Positions 12,251 to 22,184 of a DNA stretch of 64,000 nt are shown in pieces. Both the position numbers and the translations under genes were made by a program. Position 1 is the stretch's first letter; each line of letters begins with the position of its first letter. The stretch comes from Diplosphaera chodatii (lineage: Eukaryota; Chlorophyta; Trebouxiophyceae; Prasiolales; Stichococcaceae), in NCBI GenBank assembly GCA_032358165.1, contig JAALGY010000062.1:1240001-1304000 (forward strand). The letters are read 5' to 3'. The notes under the pieces were generated by a model. The model was not told the DNA's origin, did no database searches, and saw only the letters and a program-made list of their open reading frames with translations.

Positions 12251-12716
12251 CGTCCTATCTTTTGCTGCGTACATTCGTTGAGAAGACTTGGAACCCTTCT
12301 TTGCCTCTGCTTTCATGCTGCTGACTGACGAGCTTCCTGTCGTGCGCCGGTTGACAACTTTGATTTGATTGGCATTGATCTCCCAACAGAAATTGCTGAG
12401 ATTGGGCTTCTAACCCCACAGTAGTTGACCAAGGTGCCCGTACAACTTCCAGCGCATCAACAACAGTAAGATAGGTCATTGCTTGGCCGACTGTGATGCC
12501 TCTTGTTTCCCTCAGGTGCTCACCGTCGGTCCTGGTTCGCGGTATTTGTGTGCGCACGCACGCCTCACTGGACATGCAACTTTGCTTATGATTGTCAAAG
12601 AGGGCACTGCTTTGGTTGCTTGAATGCACAGAGTCGATGGCGTGCTGACGGCTGACGGGCAATAACACAGTATCGTCGACATCTGATGAATAGTCAGTGG
12701 GAGCACCGCAGCAAGC
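12251..12716. other. spacer between the tandem GT47 genes
   Basis: About 466 nt hold the 3' end of copy 1 and the promoter of copy 2. GC content is lower than in the flanking exons. A 137-codon open frame on the minus strand has no recognisable content. Confidence 0.5.
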
Positions 12717-15700
12717 ATGCGTTTGACAGTGCAGATGCAGCGCCGCAGCCAGCGTCGCAGACTGTTGCGGGCGCTTTCTGGCTTCCTCGGCATTGCGATC
12801 ACAGCTTGGGTACTGTACGAGGCTTCACTGTGGCTACGAGCCCACTCCACGTTTATCAGACAGTCGCCCAGCAGCACAACAGCAACTGATCTGCCGCTGA
12901 AGCGCACACCGCTGCGGAAACTTTGCGCAATCGGCTGCGAAACGCATGGAAACTGCAACTTTGAGGACGGCCGCTGCGAGTAGGCTCCGCCTGCTCTAGC
13001 ACCCTATGCACTCTTTGCAGCGGTACATGCAGCATCCCACCCAACTGCAGCATCAGCAGGCATTAGGTGCTCATGCCGCTGCTCACGCTGAACAGGTGTG
13101 CATGGGGATATGGAGGCGAAGACTGCTCGGTGCTCAAGCTGGCAGCCTGCCGGCAGAGCAGCGAGGCATGGGCGCCAATGCACACTGGCAAGCTGCCGAA
13201 AGCATGCGAGTGCTACCGTCAAGCGTGGGCGCATGTCGAGGTGCAGCTTGTGTGAAGGTCTGAAGGGTAACTACAGTTGCAGATGGTGTGGGAGCTCACG
13301 AACAACATGCATACCAAGACCTCGCTGTACGTGCGCAGGAGCTTGGCATCATGGCTGACAAGCGGCTGCCGGACCGCAACACCTCAGTCTGCTTCGAGCG
13401 CACGGCACTGCCGCTGGATGCGCAGCTGTCAAACTTTCCGGAGGAGGACGAACAGGGCGTCAAGTACTTCAGAGGCATCCTCCCTCCCTTCCAGGTGGCA
13501 CACCATTGTAGGCTGCCTCATGCGATCAGCGTGCACAGCTGCAAACGAACGCAGTGCGATATGGGCTGGTGCACTTGTAGCCTGCTCCACCACCTTGTAA
13601 AACTTGCATTTGTGGCCTGACACAGGAGGAGCTGCAGCGCAACGACACGCTGTTCTGGCCAGACTTCCCACGCACCGTGTTCCCGCTGAGCGCTTGCAAG
13701 AATGCGTGCTCCCGGCGCGGCGGCTGCGTGCTGTTCAACCCGCGCAACCAGCCCGACAAGGCACCGGCATGCGAGTGCTACTATGGCTGGCAGGTGTGGC
13801 TGACGATGGCAACCTGTCATGTCAGCATGCGTGCTGAGAGTGTGCTATGACGCAGGGAGTCTGGCGTAACATGATCAGTTTCCTTTGAGGATACATACTT
13901 CTACTGCAGGGCGAGGATTGCTCGCTGCCATGGACGGGTGCGCACTGGGGCCAGTACCAGTGCGTGAACAACTGCAGCGATGTGGGCACCTGCCGCAACG
14001 GCTTCTGCCACTGCCCGCCCGGCCGCTTTGGCATCGCCTGCCACCGCACCGAGGTGTGCGCAGATCGCCAAGGCTACAGCATGAGCATGTGCACGACCAT
14101 CACACGGTTCATCAAATGTGCTCGGCACAACCTATTGCGCAGCTGTGCAGCTCATTCACAGCTCTGCAAAAGGCGAATGGTCCTGACACACTGCAGGCAT
14201 GGGCACCACGGCCACACGCGCCACACCCTCAGCGCTTCAGGATCTACGTGTACGAGCTGCCACTGCCGCTGGCGCTCGCCGAGCAGCTGGACTTCGGCCA
14301 GATGCACGTCAACCTTGAGTTCTACCAGGCCTGGAGGTAGGTAGGTGAAATATGCTGTCTTCAGGCAGGGCTTTGCCCGGTCGCGAAGGTGCTGTAGATG
14401 CTTGCTGGCAAGGAGCCGAAGGTCATGAGCTGATGCTGTTGTTTCTGGTGATGCAGACCCATCTACATGGCACCAGACATGTTTCTGCGTCATCTGCTGG
14501 CAGACAGGAGTGGCGTGTACACTCAGGCATGATGACATTGTGAGGTGTTTCACACCCGTCTGCTCTTTGTGCGCCTCCTTGTGAGAGCTCTGTTCACTGC
14601 AGTGGTGCTGAGTGCAGGACCCCTATGAGGCATCCCTCTTTTATGTCCCTGCAAATGTGATGATGTACACCATCGAGTATTACGACCCGGTGCCACACAT
14701 GACGAAGGTGAGACGACGCATGTGTGTCTGATCACATCATTTGTCCAAGCCAGCAGCGCACGTATTCACCACCGAACGTCTTGGTGCTGCAGGTGTTTGC
14801 TTACATTAGGCAGCGGTTCCCCTTCTATGACGCCAGTGGCGGCCGTGACCACGCCTGGTGTGGATCCTTTTCCCTAATTCTGGCTGTTGGCCGGTTGTGC
14901 ATATCTCGCGACGTGCAGCTGAGCTGTGGCTTCCCAAGCATAACAAATGCAATTGTGTATTGCAGGTTTATATCAAAGGACCGGGGTGCCTGCCAGGATT
15001 GGTTTGCACCAAACACCAGCAGCATTGTCCGCAACATCTTCATGGTCCATTTCTGCTATAGAGGTACATGCCTCTGGTGTCAACGTGGCTGACGTGCTTA
15101 CGACATCTCAACAACCTTGATGACCTTCCGAGTGACTGTGTGATCAGGGGACGCGTTTGGCGGCAAGTACATCGATCTGCGGAACTGCTTTGGTGCGCTG
15201 ACAGCCATGCTGCCACGCCGCTGCCTACAGCTGCATGCGACGGACCTTCACTTCCAGGAGCAAGAGACTCCAATGTGCATGCAGATGCGCGGAAAGATGT
15301 GTGCGCTACGCCGCACAACGACCTGGCGCTTGCAGAGGCGTCCACAACATATGGGCCACTTGCGCGGGGCGAGCAGCAGCAGCAGGTGGCGTGTGGCACT
15401 GCCCTGCTGTGCACGGCCGCTGGGTTGAGGATGCCCAAACCTGCCCAGCTGGTGTTCTGATTGTTGTGTTGAAACAACGCAGGGCGTTCTGCCGCTAGGA
15501 CAGCGCAACCACACCTTCTACTACCTTGGATCAGTGCGCAAGGAGCCCTGGTACAGGTGTGCGCGGTTCCCATTTGACACAGCCTGCAGAAGCTGACGCT
15601 TGTGGCTGTTTTCAAGCCCCAGGTCCTGCCGTTTACTTTGCACTGTCCGCTGTCCATGACGTGCACAGGTCCTCCCAGGCAGCAGCTGTGCTGGTAGCTT

Positions 15701-16830
15701 CACCTATGGAACCACAGACTGCGATGTGCATGCAGTGGCGGGGTGCGGCAGGAGATTCTGAAGCTGCACAAGGAGGTACTTGATTGCCACTGCTGCCGCC
15801 AGGCATGAGCGCAGGGGGAAGTCAAGCTCTCCAGCCGGTGTCAGAACCTGCTGCCGCATATGCATAGTGGTCCACGGGGCCGCCCTGCCTGCTCGGCTGT
15901 TGCAGTTTGCTGTTGCTCCCGTGCACAGGCGCCGGGCTTCCTGCTCAACCCTACGGGCCGCTTCCGCTGGGAAGACCATCTTCGGGACTCGATGTTCTGC
16001 CTCGCGCCCAGCGGGTAGCAGTTGCATTTGATGCACACCCGCTGCCGATCGTTGTGAGTGAGTTCAGGGTCCTCAGCTTGTTGCTGAACAGCACCATCTG
16101 CGCCGGCAGGCTGGGCTGGGGCATCCGGCTGCCGCAGGCCACGGCGGCAGGCTGCATACCTGTCGTGATCCAGGGTGCGCACAGCTTGCACCACTCCCTG
16201 CTCAGCACTGGATAGCGAGTCAGATGCAGGGCATGATGTGGGAACCTGCCCAGCCCATCATCTGCACAAGCGACGCTTCTGCTGATGTGGCGGTTTGGGG
16301 TTCTGCCGTGATGTCCGACTACATTTGGTGTGCTGACTGCAGACGGCATCGACCAGTACTACGATGATGTGTTGGACTACACCAGGTTTTCGCTGCGGCT
16401 CAGCCATGCTGACATCCCGCGGCTGCCGCAAATCTTAGCCGGCGTGTCGGTGCAGCGCCGGGCGGCATTGCAACAGGTTGCACCCTGCAAGTGGCGTCCT
16501 GCTGCGTGGCTCCTGCATCCTGCTGACACCAATGCTCTGAGGCTGCATGCAAAAGCTGCATTCGTACATCAGAAGTATCTTCCATTCCTGACATGGTGTC
16601 CGATGATATCGCAGGGGTTGATTCAGGCACACAGGGCATTCATCTGGGAGCCGGCACCGTATGACGAAGTTCGAGACATGCCAGACTGGCGGCGCGGCCT
16701 TGCGTACAATTACACCATAGCCTCTTTGCGGCGCAGTCACGTGCACTATGTGTTAGAACGCACTCGCCATGCGGCATTGATACGAGCCTCTGGTTTGAGA
16801 CCTGACAATGACACTGGCCTAGGTGTCTGA
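12717..16830 (+). CDS. EGF-repeat exostosin-family (GT47) glycosyltransferase, copy 2
   Basis: Tandem paralogue of the preceding gene with the same domain order. MRLTVQMQRRSQRRR is the cytosolic tail and LRALSGFLGIAITAWVLY the anchor. EGF-like units are CAIGCETHGNCNFEDGRCEC (about 12928, continued from 13097), CKNACSRRGGC...CECYYGW (about 13692-13794), and the CVNNCSDVGTCRNGFCHC unit (about 13958-14049). The exostosin part has FRIYVYELPLPLALAEQLDF (about 14237), DPYEASLFYVPA, FYDASGGRDHAW (about 14826), FISKDRGACQDW, SGGVRQEILKLHKE (about 15735), FRWEDHLRDSMFCLAPSG (about 15962), GWGIRLPQATAAGCIPVVIQ (about 16115) and DGIDQYYDDVLDY. The end is RGLAYNYTIASLRRSHVHYV with the stop at 16828-16830. 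It is clearly diverged from copy 1 in most exons, differs in intron content at four places, and shares one nearly identical EGF exon. Exons between 15050 and 15500 are uncertain. Confidence 0.84.
13952..14049 (+). repeat. 98-nt EGF segment nearly identical to 9493-9590
   Basis: Partner of the segment in GT47 copy 1; 97 of 98 positions agree by direct comparison. Confidence 0.85.
14527..14617 (+). other. copy-2-only intron with apparent GC donor
   Basis: Copy 1 reads VYTQDPYEA without interruption (GTG TAC ACG CAG GAC CCC). In copy 2 the same residues are split: GTG TAC ACT CAG, then GCATGATG..., then AGTGCAG before GAC CCC TAT. No GT donor restores the frame, so a GC-AG intron is the simplest reading. 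Confidence 0.5.
16477..16614 (+). other. copy-2-only 138-nt intron
   Basis: Copy 1 reads KLQQGLVDLHRA continuously (about 12040-12075). Copy 2 reads ALQQ, then GTTGCACC...ATATCGCAG, then GLIQAHRA. The insertion sits at a CAG|G proto-splice site and removing it restores collinearity exactly. Confidence 0.85.
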
Positions 16831-17833
16831 CCTATCCTACGCTGGCGCAATCAGGTCTTTTATATGAATGTGCTGTGTGCACCGCCATTGAAGTATTCGA
16901 AGTTTGTATCCGTCGAAACTGCATGTCAACTGAAGGCCGGCGGGTACGGTTCACACATCACTTACAGTCCACATCAATGCAGCCCCACACGAAAACACAT
17001 CCGGTGGAATCAGAGGTACCTGGCGAGAACGCTGCAATCACGCTTCAGCAATGCAATCTCAGGATAGGTAGCTAGCACTGCAGGCCTGTCCAAACCAAGG
17101 CTGTAGGTACTCTGCCGTTGATAAGCCAAATGCTGCTGAAGTGGCAAAGGAGCTACAAACACACCAAATATATGGATCTGCTTCTTCCATGAAGACCAGC
17201 AAAGTGTGCTGACGGGTGTAGCCACATGCAGGATTGCTGCCCAAAGCGAGCAGCGACGCTACAGCCGGGTGCACCCACCGGCTGCGTGCAATGCCGCATG
17301 AATCAGTTCAGAACTGGCAAACCACTGACGGCGCACGACAGCCACGCCTCTGTATGTATCCTGGGTGCCGTCGGCCGCGCACGCCACTCACAAAACCTGC
17401 TTGGCAGGGCGCGCCGCAGCACTGGTTGCAGCTGCGGCGGCGCCTGCTCGACCGACTGGGTTCGACACAAGACAAAGGTCTGGCACCAAGGCTGGACGAC
17501 CTGATCTACCCTACTGCCGATCGGCGGGCGCTTCCCGATTTGTGGAACAGCCCGCTCCTCTGCTGGGAATGAATGCGATTGCCGCGCCGCTGCTGCTGCC
17601 ACATGCCAGCGGCCGCAGCAGCTGTCGAACCAACCACCGTGAACACACTGCCGGTGCTGCGGCCTGAATCTAGCTGGCTAGGATGAAGGACCTCAGACTG
17701 GAGCCGCATGAATGGTTTGCAAAATTTGGGCGGCCTGCCTCGCTGACGCCGCACACCGGGGTGGCAGGCCCCCGGACCGCCGCCGTCGCTGCAGCCGCTT
17801 GCTGTCCGGCACCCCGGTTTCGTGGAGAGGTCG
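16831..17833. other. convergent intergenic region
   Basis: About 1 kb lies between the stop codons of GT47 copy 2 (+) and the C3-like RNA-binding protein (-), so it should hold both 3' untranslated regions. Open frames on both strands, for example about 130 codons at 17506-17898 on the minus strand, show no known family and overlap the end of the minus-strand gene. I see no RNA gene or element. Confidence 0.5.
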
Positions 17834-20800
17834 TCAGATGGGCACCCGATCAGCGTACTTGACGACCAGGTTCTTGCCTCCACCGACCTGGCGTCCATTC
17901 AGCGTCGTGATGGCCTGTTGTCGAGCGCACAACAGCAGCCAGGTGTCAGGCTCCTGCCGTCTTAAGCGAACATAAACAACCGCGGATGCAGCATGGCACC
18001 TGCAGGATGATATCGGGCAAGATACCACATCATCCTCGTCGCACACGGTGGCTGGACTTGGCCTTGCACAAGGCGCCGGCCGGCCGCGACGCGGACCTGC
18101 TGCGCCAGGTGGCGCGACGCGTAGGTGACAAAGGCGCAGCCGCGGGAGCGCCCCGTCTGGTTGTTGCGCAGCACGTACAGCTCCAGCACCTCGCCCAGCG
18201 GCGCAAACAGCGCCCACAGGTCCTGCTCCGTGGCCTGCGGGGCACACAGCAGGCTGAGTACATGTCACGAATGTCGCCGGAGCCCAGCACCGCGCGCTGA
18301 TGAGGTTTTGGTTCGCATGGTGTGTGCAGAAGCAGGGTGGGGGCCGGTCCCGCACCTCCATGGGGACCTGCCCGATGAACAGCTTCCACTGGGAGGCGGC
18401 CTGGTCGAGGCCGCGCGCCCCCGCGGCCCCGGCACCCGCCGGCGCCAGCGCCGCCGCCCCCCCTGGAGCGGGGCCGGCCCCCGGCAGCTCCCCCAGCCGG
18501 CCTGCAGACATTGCTCTCGATTCGTCGAACCTGAACCGGCATTGGACGTCAGCTTGTTATGGTTGCCTGCTGATGGCGCTTGTCTGCGTGTTGCACGAAG
18601 AGTCAGGTCGGGCCTGCAGGTCCGCACATGCTCCAGCATAGCAGCCGGCCCACCTCCGGCACCGCCCAGGGGGGCGAGGCCCCCCAGGTACGCAAGCCCG
18701 GTCACGCCGCTGCCCAGGCCGTTTGCGATGCTGGCGCCGCCGCCAGCGGCAGCGCTGGCAGCAGCCGCCTGTGCGGCGGCGACCGCGCTGCCGGTGCCGT
18801 TGGCTCCTGCCAGGCTGTTGGCGGACGAGGTTGCTGCAAGAGCTCCCAGGTCGCCTGCGCCACGAGATGCACAGGTGTGCTTGGTAAACGGATGCTGCGA
18901 CAAGCTCATTACATGCTGTTCAGTGCTCTTGCCGCCTGCAGTGGTACAGGTTCGTGAACACTGCAGGAGTGAGCGCCACAAGCAGCACCTGCGGCAGGGA
19001 CGCCAGCAAAGCCCGCTGCGACCGCTGCAACGCCCGCCGCAGTCGGCGAGCTGGCCGTGGGCAGGTCGCCCGAGCTGGTGAGGCTGCCGGTGTTGCCCGC
19101 GCTGCTGAGCAGGCCCCCTGCAGCGCTGGCCTGCTGCTGGTCCTGCTGCTGCTGCAGCACCTGCGCGAAGATGTGGTATGGTAGCTTCAGCAGATACTCA
19201 AGTCATGACTACCTGCTCCACCTTCGGCAGTACTGACAACCTACCAGACACTGCAAACTGATCCAGACATCCACTCATGTCGCATCTGATTCCCACCTGC
19301 TGCGCCGCCAGCAGGCCCGCTGTGCTGTCGCTGCCCAGCGGGGGCGGCCGCCCCGCCAGCGCCGCCTCCAGCGCTGACGCCGCCCCAGCATTAATGGCAG
19401 CCAGCTGCGCCTGCAGCAATGAATGGCACGCGTCATGACATCTGGTGCATGCTGCGGCACCATGTTGACGTCGCACCACCTCATCTGCCATCAATGTCAG
19501 CACCATCTGTCAACAGCAACGAGAGCCAGGAGGAGGTCGTCATGCCGAGAAGCTCCACAGCAAGCATAGTGAAGATGCTCACCGAAACCTGCGCCTGCAC
19601 GTCGGCCTCGCTGCCGTTCGCCAGGTTGCCGGCGGCCTGCAGCGCCCCGGCCGCGCCCGCCGCGCTGGCGATGCTGGCCTGGTCGCTCAACGACAGGTTG
19701 CCGAGGCCGCTGAGCAGCTGCGCTGCGCCCGCCGCCGCTGCAGCAGAGTCGGGGGCGCTGGCCTGTGTGGCCGCCACCGCCGCCGCCGCCGCAACTGCGC
19801 ATGTGTGCCACCGCTCAAGGCTCCGCATGTATGCAGGCGAGCATGCAGCACATGAGACTGACATCACGCCCACTCACGGCACGAAAGTAAAGGCGATGTC
19901 TTCTACGCAAGCCACCTGCATCAGAGGCGGATGCGCCGATTGGCAGCGGCGCTGCAGCCAGGGCCCCCGTGAGTGGGGGTGCGCCGCCGGCGGTGCCATT
20001 TGGCAGCTGTGCGCCCGGCAGCGTGCCCCCATGCAGCTGCCCACCAGCCACCACCGCCGCCGCCCCCATCGCCAGCAGCGGGTTGCTGCTGCCGCCGAGC
20101 GGGGATGGGTCCAACGGGTTCATCCCGCCCGCGCTGCCGTTCTGCATCCCATATGGCAGCCCGCCGCCATACTGCGCTAGTGCTGGGTCGAGGCCGCCAT
20201 GGGGATAGCCCTGCATGGATGGTCTCAAGTCGCCGCCAGAACCAGAATTCTGGGCACACAGGGCCAACTGCTGCCATTCGACAGTTGCAACTGCTCCGCT
20301 TGCATGGCCTGGTCACACATAGTCCATGCCCTCCACTATCTGCTGACCTGCGGGATGCCGTGGAAGGCGCCGGGGTGCATGCCGGGGTGGAGGCCCATGC
20401 CCCAGCCCATCTGCTGGCGGCCGACGTGCGGGCTGCCGCCCTGCGCGTACCCGGGCTCCGGCCGCTTGGCGTCGGCGAACTTGACGACCAGCGGCATCTC
20501 GGAGCCCGGGAGCCGCGTCACGCCGTTGTGCGCCTCCATGGCGCGCTCCGCCTGCGCCCACTTGCGAAACTCCACAAAGGCGCAGCCTGCGCATGCGGCA
20601 GCCAGACCGTCTCGCATCGTGGCCGAGGACAACACCCAGCGGGGCGTTTGCTTTCGTTGAGATGTACAGGAGGTGCACAGACTGCAAGTTTTCATGCACA
20701 TCGAGCTGTGTATCAGTCGAGACGCATGTCCATCGCCAATACGACAGAAGAAGCAGCACCTGCACTGGGGCCCTGGCCGCGCTGCGTCCGGAGCACGTTC

Positions 20801-21903
20801 AGGCTGATGATCTCGCCAAAGGGCTCGAACAGCGGCCGCAGGTCGCGCTCCGTCGCATCCTTTGGCACCTGCAGATGCGCCAGACAGCGTGAGATGTGCC
20901 GTGCCGCCAGCTGTCGTGCCAGTGTTCCCCACCGTATCGCGATTGCAATCGATCAGGTTGAAAGCGCTGCAGCCAGACATGCAGCATACGTCAATATTTG
21001 TTGAAGGGCCTTTCCTCACCTGCCCCACGAAGAGCTTCCTGGGGGCGATGGCAGGCTCTGGCGGCTCCCCAGGCCGTATCCGCTTTGGGTTGGCAAACGA
21101 CACCACCAGCGGCCTGCTGCCGTTGAGGCGGGTCCGCCCGTTGTGCGCCTCCTGCGCCGCCTCGGCTGCAGCGCAGGCAGCACGCAGCGTGAGGGTTTGC
21201 ACCTGGTTGCATCCTGTGCATGGTCTGTCTGAAGCGGAGCAGCGGTGTCCATGCGCATGATTCTGCTGTGTCCATGTCAGGGCCTGCCGACTCGGATCCG
21301 GAGTGAGCACTTTGACTCAAACACTGCCACGGCACGACGACAGTCACCAATGCCACATGATCACACAGGCATGCTGCTGTCAACCACGGCCTCGGGATCT
21401 GCGACACCCGATAGCAGCCTACCAAAAGCCGCGAATGTGCTCCGCATGCAGCAATTTGATCAGACAGGGAGCCAGATGGCCACAGCACGGCGGATAGCGC
21501 CCAGCAATGGCATCTCGTTGTAGTGCTGTGCGTGATTGAGCACAGATCAAAGGCGGCCAGGCGCCCGATCGGCCCCCAGCTGATCTTGAGCTGCTCTAGC
21601 GTGCATGTGAAGCGTCTCTCATGCCGGCTAGACGCTTGCGGCGGTTGCGAAGGGTCGGCACACATGCTGGACAGGCCCTTCAACTTTCGAAGGCTCACCC
21701 TCGGCCCAGCGCTCGAACAGCACCATGGCGCAGCCCTTGGAGACCCCATCAGGCCGCTTCACCAAGTTCAGGGACCTCAGGCCCCGCGCCGCAAACGGCG
21801 CGAACAGCTGCGCAAGGTCGTCGACCGAGGCATCGATCGGTATCTGGCCCACAAACAGGCGGGGCTCGCTGGCCACGGCCGCAGCCTCCCCTGTGGTGGG
21901 CAT
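17834..21903 (-). CDS. three-RRM RNA-binding protein, CELF/CUG-BP type, CHLAMY1 C3 subunit-like
   Basis: The protein starts MPTTGEAAAVASEPRLFVG at 21903. RRM1 has RNP2 LFVGQI and RNP1 KGCAMVLF (21870-21700). RRM2 has KLFVGQV (about 21040), an intron, then AGCAFVEFRKWAQAERAME (about 20590) ending PLVVKFADAKRPEPGY. A long linker rich in Ala, Gly, Pro and Gln (about 20400-18650) separates it from RRM3, which has QWKLFIGQVPMEVRD (about 18395), LGEVLELYVLRNNQTG and RGCAFVTYAS (about 18140), then NGRQVGGGKNLVVKYADRVP and TGA at 17834-17836. Two close RRMs, a long linker and a C-terminal RRM is the CELF/Bruno plan. The Chlamydomonas C3 subunit of the CHLAMY1 complex, which binds UG-repeat 3' UTRs and influences circadian rhythm, has this design. 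Assignment to C3 rather than another CELF is an inference. The C1 partner (KH-domain protein) is not in the window. Confidence 0.83.
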
Positions 21904-22184
21904 GTTACGGCTCTCTCATGCCACTGCAACTGCGCAAGCTCAACGCAGCACTCTGCCTGTGGTGCAGTAACCTTGCTGATGCTTCAGAAAGTGGATGGAG
22001 ATCGAAGCTTGGCTTCTTCTCAACACGTGAGATGGTAAATCTGGCTGGGCAGCAAGTACTGGGCGGCAGGATCTGCAGCTTCACAGCCAGCTTCTACTGG
22101 ATGTTGGAGAAGGCAGCTGGTGGAATGCTGCCAGGTGCCGTGTGTACGCTTCCAGATAAGGTCACCAGCGGCACACACGATGCC

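Noticed and set aside
17226..17898. Possible Cys-containing small protein (+) or 130-codon frame (-) downstream of the C3-like gene
   Set aside because: Falls in the convergent 3' region, one frame overlaps the end of the C3-like coding sequence, and there is no recognisable domain.
18125..21004. Long + strand frames (318 and 343 codons) in the C3-like gene
   Set aside because: They are antisense to the RRM exons and the Ala/Gly linker; the minus-strand RRM motifs explain the region.
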